Positions 61,286 to 64,000 of a DNA stretch of 64,000 nucleotides are shown piece after piece (position 1 is the stretch's first letter; each line of letters starts with the position of its first letter). This DNA is from Candidatus Reidiella endopervernicosa. GTDB lineage: Bacteria; Pseudomonadota; Gammaproteobacteria; GCF-013343005. The stretch spans positions 1,284,501 through 1,348,500 of the forward strand of contig NZ_CP054491.1 of the NCBI RefSeq assembly GCF_013343005.1, in the 5' to 3' direction. A program made the position numbers and the translations under genes. The notes under the pieces were generated by a model. The model made no database searches. It was not told the DNA's origin and saw nothing but the letters and a program-made list of their open reading frames with translations.

Positions 61286-61871
61286 TCACCCCTGGAGGTC
61301 CACGGGATGTAAATAGTTTGTTCGCACCACGTTTCTTCGCAAGACGTCTAATTCATGTTTAATTTCTAGGATTTCTTTGTCGTGCGCGCTTATCTTCTTG
61401 CTTGGTTTGGTTTCATCTACTTCTAGAAACGCTGGAAGAACAGCTTTAAGTGGAGATTCAGAAACTTCTCTTATGGCTTCTTTGGTTTTCTTTAAGGATG
61501 TCACCCCATTCAGGATCGTTTTTATTGTACTCAATTATTCTGAGGGCTCTTAGGTCAAATGGAATGTCGTCAAGTGATTCGGTAATAAGGATTACGGGTT
61601 TGGCTAGAGCGTGGGCCAATCTAGTTCGTATAGGACGTTGGGATTCTTTCCCGTTAAGTCAGCAACGATTATTTTGCTGTTTTGGTAAGGTCCCATATGT
61701 CGTGAACTATTGTTCCCGGCCGATAGACGTCATCAGCGCGACGGGGCACAAGGCCTGACTCTTCGATTGCATGTGAATATATTTGAGGTAGTAATTGTCG
61801 AACCATCCACCAAAAGGCATAATCGTGAAGCAAATTTCATTGTCCGGCTTGGTTTCTTTTCTTTTTGCCAT
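61286..61871 (-). pseudogene. TIR-like nucleotide-binding-type protein with several frameshifts
   Basis: Reading the minus strand from the ATG at 61871 (AGGA upstream): CFTIMPFGGWFDNYY, then in a shifted frame LVPRRADDVYRPGTIVHDIWDLTKTAK, then IVADLTG-NPNVLYE, LAHAL-KPVILITESLDDIPFDLRAL, and finally KEAIREVSESPLKAVLPAFLEVDE. These pieces follow the order of a family annotated as TIR-like or nucleoside deoxyribosyltransferase-like. Each break after the first can be repaired by adding one base in a run of identical bases (AAAA, GG, AAAA). So the gene is probably intact in the organism. Proteins of this fold can act in immunity, but nothing here shows that. Confidence 0.65.
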
Positions 61872-61999
61872 CTGTGTTCCTGTTGTATTTAACATTGGGG
61901 CGGTAATGTTTAGGGTTAGTGTAATAACTTTATGGCACGCTGCTGGGGTTATGATTGGTAGTCAATGAGCATTTACACTGACTCCTAATGTTCCAAATA

Positions 62000-62486
62000 T
62001 TACATCGGCGCTTTACCGATAAGCCCTCTCATTGTTACGTGCTCCTTTTGACTCGGCAAAGAGCAGCACTTGCCAGCCAGCTCTTTTGGTACAACCTCAA
62101 ATTTCACATTATTAACAACCACGGCCTTCTCTGTTTGTTGTGAGATGGCGGAATCGATCGCATCAGCGAGCTTCAAAGCATCGGCCTTATCTCCCGCTTG
62201 AGCGCCGAGTCTCGCGAACTCCATACAGAGCATCATGCCTTGCAGTGCTTCATCCGAACTCTGAAGACCTAAAACAATTCCAGCCACATCGTTGCTCACC
62301 GTTATGAAGGTTTTCTTCAGGCTCGTGTTGGCGCTCCAGCTATCCCGCTTTCGGACTCCGTCCACGACTTCACCTGAAAGATTCCGGTGTTCTCGGCAAT
62401 CTCCCGTTTGATGTGCTCTGGATCGTAGTTGGCGACTGATGCGGCTGAAAACACAGTATGATGAGTAGGCGAATAGCGTGCGACAT
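62000..62486 (-). pseudogene. Small exported protein of unknown function with two frameshifts
   Basis: The minus strand from the ATG at 62486 encodes a signal-peptide-like start (MSHAIRLLIILC). After adding one T in the TTTT run it continues FSAASVANYDPEHIKREIAENTGIFQ. After adding one G in the GGG run it joins DSWSANTSLKKTFITVSNDVAGIVLGLQ and runs to 62000. The rebuilt product is about 162 residues, exported, helical, with an internal CC pair. No family recognised. Nothing else but ~100 bp lies between it and the TIR-like gene. Confidence 0.55.
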
Positions 62487-62787
62487 TATTGATCTCTCCC
62501 TGTCAAAATTGATTTCCCCGAGTCTCACGACCCCTTGAATGTTTGGGATCAGAGTAAAGCCCTAATTTGCGTAGCACTGTCCAGCATGGTGAATAGCGCA
62601 ACTCGATGAATGTGAGATAGCGTGGTGCGTTGGTCTGGTTGGGTTTGACATTACCTTTGTCGTCATGCTGCGCTGATCCTTGTGCGTTGTAATTCTCTTT
62701 AATTCATCTGGTTTTATCTGCAAGGCGTGCGCTCTCATGAAGGCGAACTTGCCATGCTGTGTGGGCCTTGAGATGGCCTCATGCCGC
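62487..62787. other. Gap without a recognised gene
   Basis: About 300 bp between the exported protein and the antiporter. Short frames exist (for example 62680-62871 plus) but lack motifs and a convincing ribosome site. I see no tRNA, repeat copy or clear terminator. Confidence 0.4.
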
Positions 62788-64000
62788 CTAGTCCCTCCGC
62801 AGTTTGTCGGAGACAGCGATGGGGGTCGGGTAGCGTTGTACGACGTAGTAGGAGGAGGCGATGAAGGTTAGGAGGGTGGTTGCCTGGATTAGGTAGGAGG
62901 CTTCGTGGCCGATGACGCCGAGGTTCAGGGCGAGCAGGGCGATTAGGAGGGAGAATTCGCTGACCTGTCCCATGCGTACGCCGATCTCCAGGGCGCGTTC
63001 CGGCTTGTCGACGGAGTCTTTGAGCAGCCACTTGAAGATGAGCGGTTTGAAGAGCATCGAGAGGGTGGCGAGTACCAGTGCCGGGATCAGGACCTGTTCG
63101 AGGATCGGTAGCTGGAAGCCGGCGCCGAGCGAGAAGAAGAAGATGATGAGGAAGAAGTCGCGCAGCGGTTTGAGGCTCTCGGCGATGTAGAGGGCGATCG
63201 GGCTGGTGGCGAGGGTGACGCCGGCGATGAAGGCGCCGATCTCCTGTGAGAGGCCGAGCAGGGCGGCGAGTTCGGCGATGCCGAGGCACCAGCCGATGGC
63301 GGTTAGGAAGATGTACTCCTGGATCTTGTCGAAGCGGCGGATCAGTTTGATCAGTATGTAGCGTGTGAAGAGGTAGGCGAAGAGGACCAGTATCGGGAGT
63401 GCGAGCAGTAGCATTGCTAGCTCGCTGGCAGGGATGTCGCCCTTGCCGTGGACCTCCAGCGCCAGCAGGATGCCGATCGCCAGCAGGTCCTGCAGCAGCA
63501 GTACGCTGATGATGATCTCGCCCATGCGCTGGTGGTGGAGGGCGGTGGTCGGTAGCAGTTAGAGAGAGAGGTGGTGCTGGAGAAGATCAGTGCGGCGCCT
63601 ATCAGTAGCTGCTCGGCGCAGGTTAAGCAGAACATGAGCCGGCGATGCCATGCCGACGGGGCGAGATGGTGTAGGCTGATCCAGGGTGATCGGTATGCCG
63701 AGCAGGCTACGACGCAGTTCTTCGGTGGCAGGCTTGAGTTCCAGCGGCGGCAGGAAATGATGCCGATGTGAAGACTCCGGATCAGGGCAGGGTCGGTGAC
63801 CAAAGCCGAGCGCCCGCCGAAGGTTGCCAGCGGATGTAGCACCAGCGGTGCCGGCGCGTAGAGTCCACGTTGCCAGAACCGGCGGCCTCGCCCGAGATGA
63901 GAGATGGGAAGCACGATCGATCTTCAGTCACGCTCGTGCTCCATTATCCGTTAGTCGTCGACCGGGTTGTCGGTCGAAACACCGTGGTCGGCCGCCGGGC
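62788..64000 (-). pseudogene. CPA2-type cation:proton antiporter, 5' part frame-broken and cut by window edge
   Basis: Monovalent cation/proton antiporter (Kef/GerN-like) of the inner membrane. The last 246 codons read cleanly: MGEIIISVLLLQDLLAIGIL, LSQEIGAFIAGVTLA, LKPLRDFFLIIFFFSLGAGF, and GQVSEFSLLIALLAL. No RCK/TrkA domain follows. Upstream of about 63530 the gene continues only in shifting frames (ELKPATEELRRSLLG and ALIFSSTT-like pieces), as in the leuS segment. The start lies in or beyond the noisy stretch at the window edge. Confidence 0.75.

Overview
The window is a piece of a gammaproteobacterial chromosome. The evidence is gene order shared with the enterobacterial lineage: ybeZ-ybeY-ybeX-lnt, leuS-lptE-holA-(proA)-nadD-rsfS-rlmH, rng-yhdP, yrbG-kdsD-kdsC-lptC-lptA-lptB-rpoN-hpf-ptsN, and mlaFEDCB-ibaG-murA. 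A permease-less regulatory PTS with HPr kinase and a short-form HisG fit a non-enteric, possibly Chromatiales-like lineage. The species cannot be named from this window, and no rRNA or tRNA gene was recognised.

Layout. 1-2.3 kb: dTDP-rhamnose synthesis (rmlA partial, rmlC, rmlD). 2.4-9.8 kb: miaB, phoH-like, ybeY, corC-like, lnt, serB and a frameshifted HDOD gene. 9.8-18.5 kb: DUF1451 protein, a broken glycosyltransferase, leuS with a badly corrupted middle, lptE, holA, proA, nadD, rsfS, rlmH. 18.6-28.8 kb: an accessory surface-polysaccharide region with glycosyltransferases, two sulfotransferases, an O-antigen ligase-like gene and an ABC exporter membrane domain. Most of these genes are broken. 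28.9-36.5 kb: maf, rng, yhdP, a nitrilase-family amidase. 36.5-49.6 kb (minus strand): mgtE, then EI-HPr-EIIA-RapZ-HprK-PtsN, hpf, rpoN and the LPS transport/KDO genes. 49.8-60 kb: an unknown protein, an mla operon carrying a TolC-like gene, ibaG, murA, hisG, hisD, hisC. 60-64 kb: small accessory genes with many frameshifts and a partial CPA2 antiporter.

The most unusual content is a family of seven non-coding ~280 bp elements (called A-G here). They have asymmetric ends, each with its own hairpin, and no target-site duplication that I can detect. They interrupt a sulfotransferase, the O-antigen ligase-like gene, the ABC membrane domain (three copies, one nested in another) and the PTS Enzyme I gene; one is intergenic. 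In three genes, removing the element exactly at its ends restores an uninterrupted frame of the expected length. One copy is reversed relative to its host gene, so a single strand-specific RNA intron cannot explain all copies. The simplest reading is a mobile, non-autonomous DNA element that leaves clean junctions; IS200/IS605-like behaviour is a hypothesis. Exact loss would switch the host genes back on.

Second, several stretches (leuS 12.38-13.58 kb, the gene at 10.5-11.5 kb, 61.3-62.5 kb and 63.5-64 kb) carry dense indels, many of them single-base losses in homopolymers. They look like uncorrected sequence rather than biology, and gene calls there should be treated as damaged copies.
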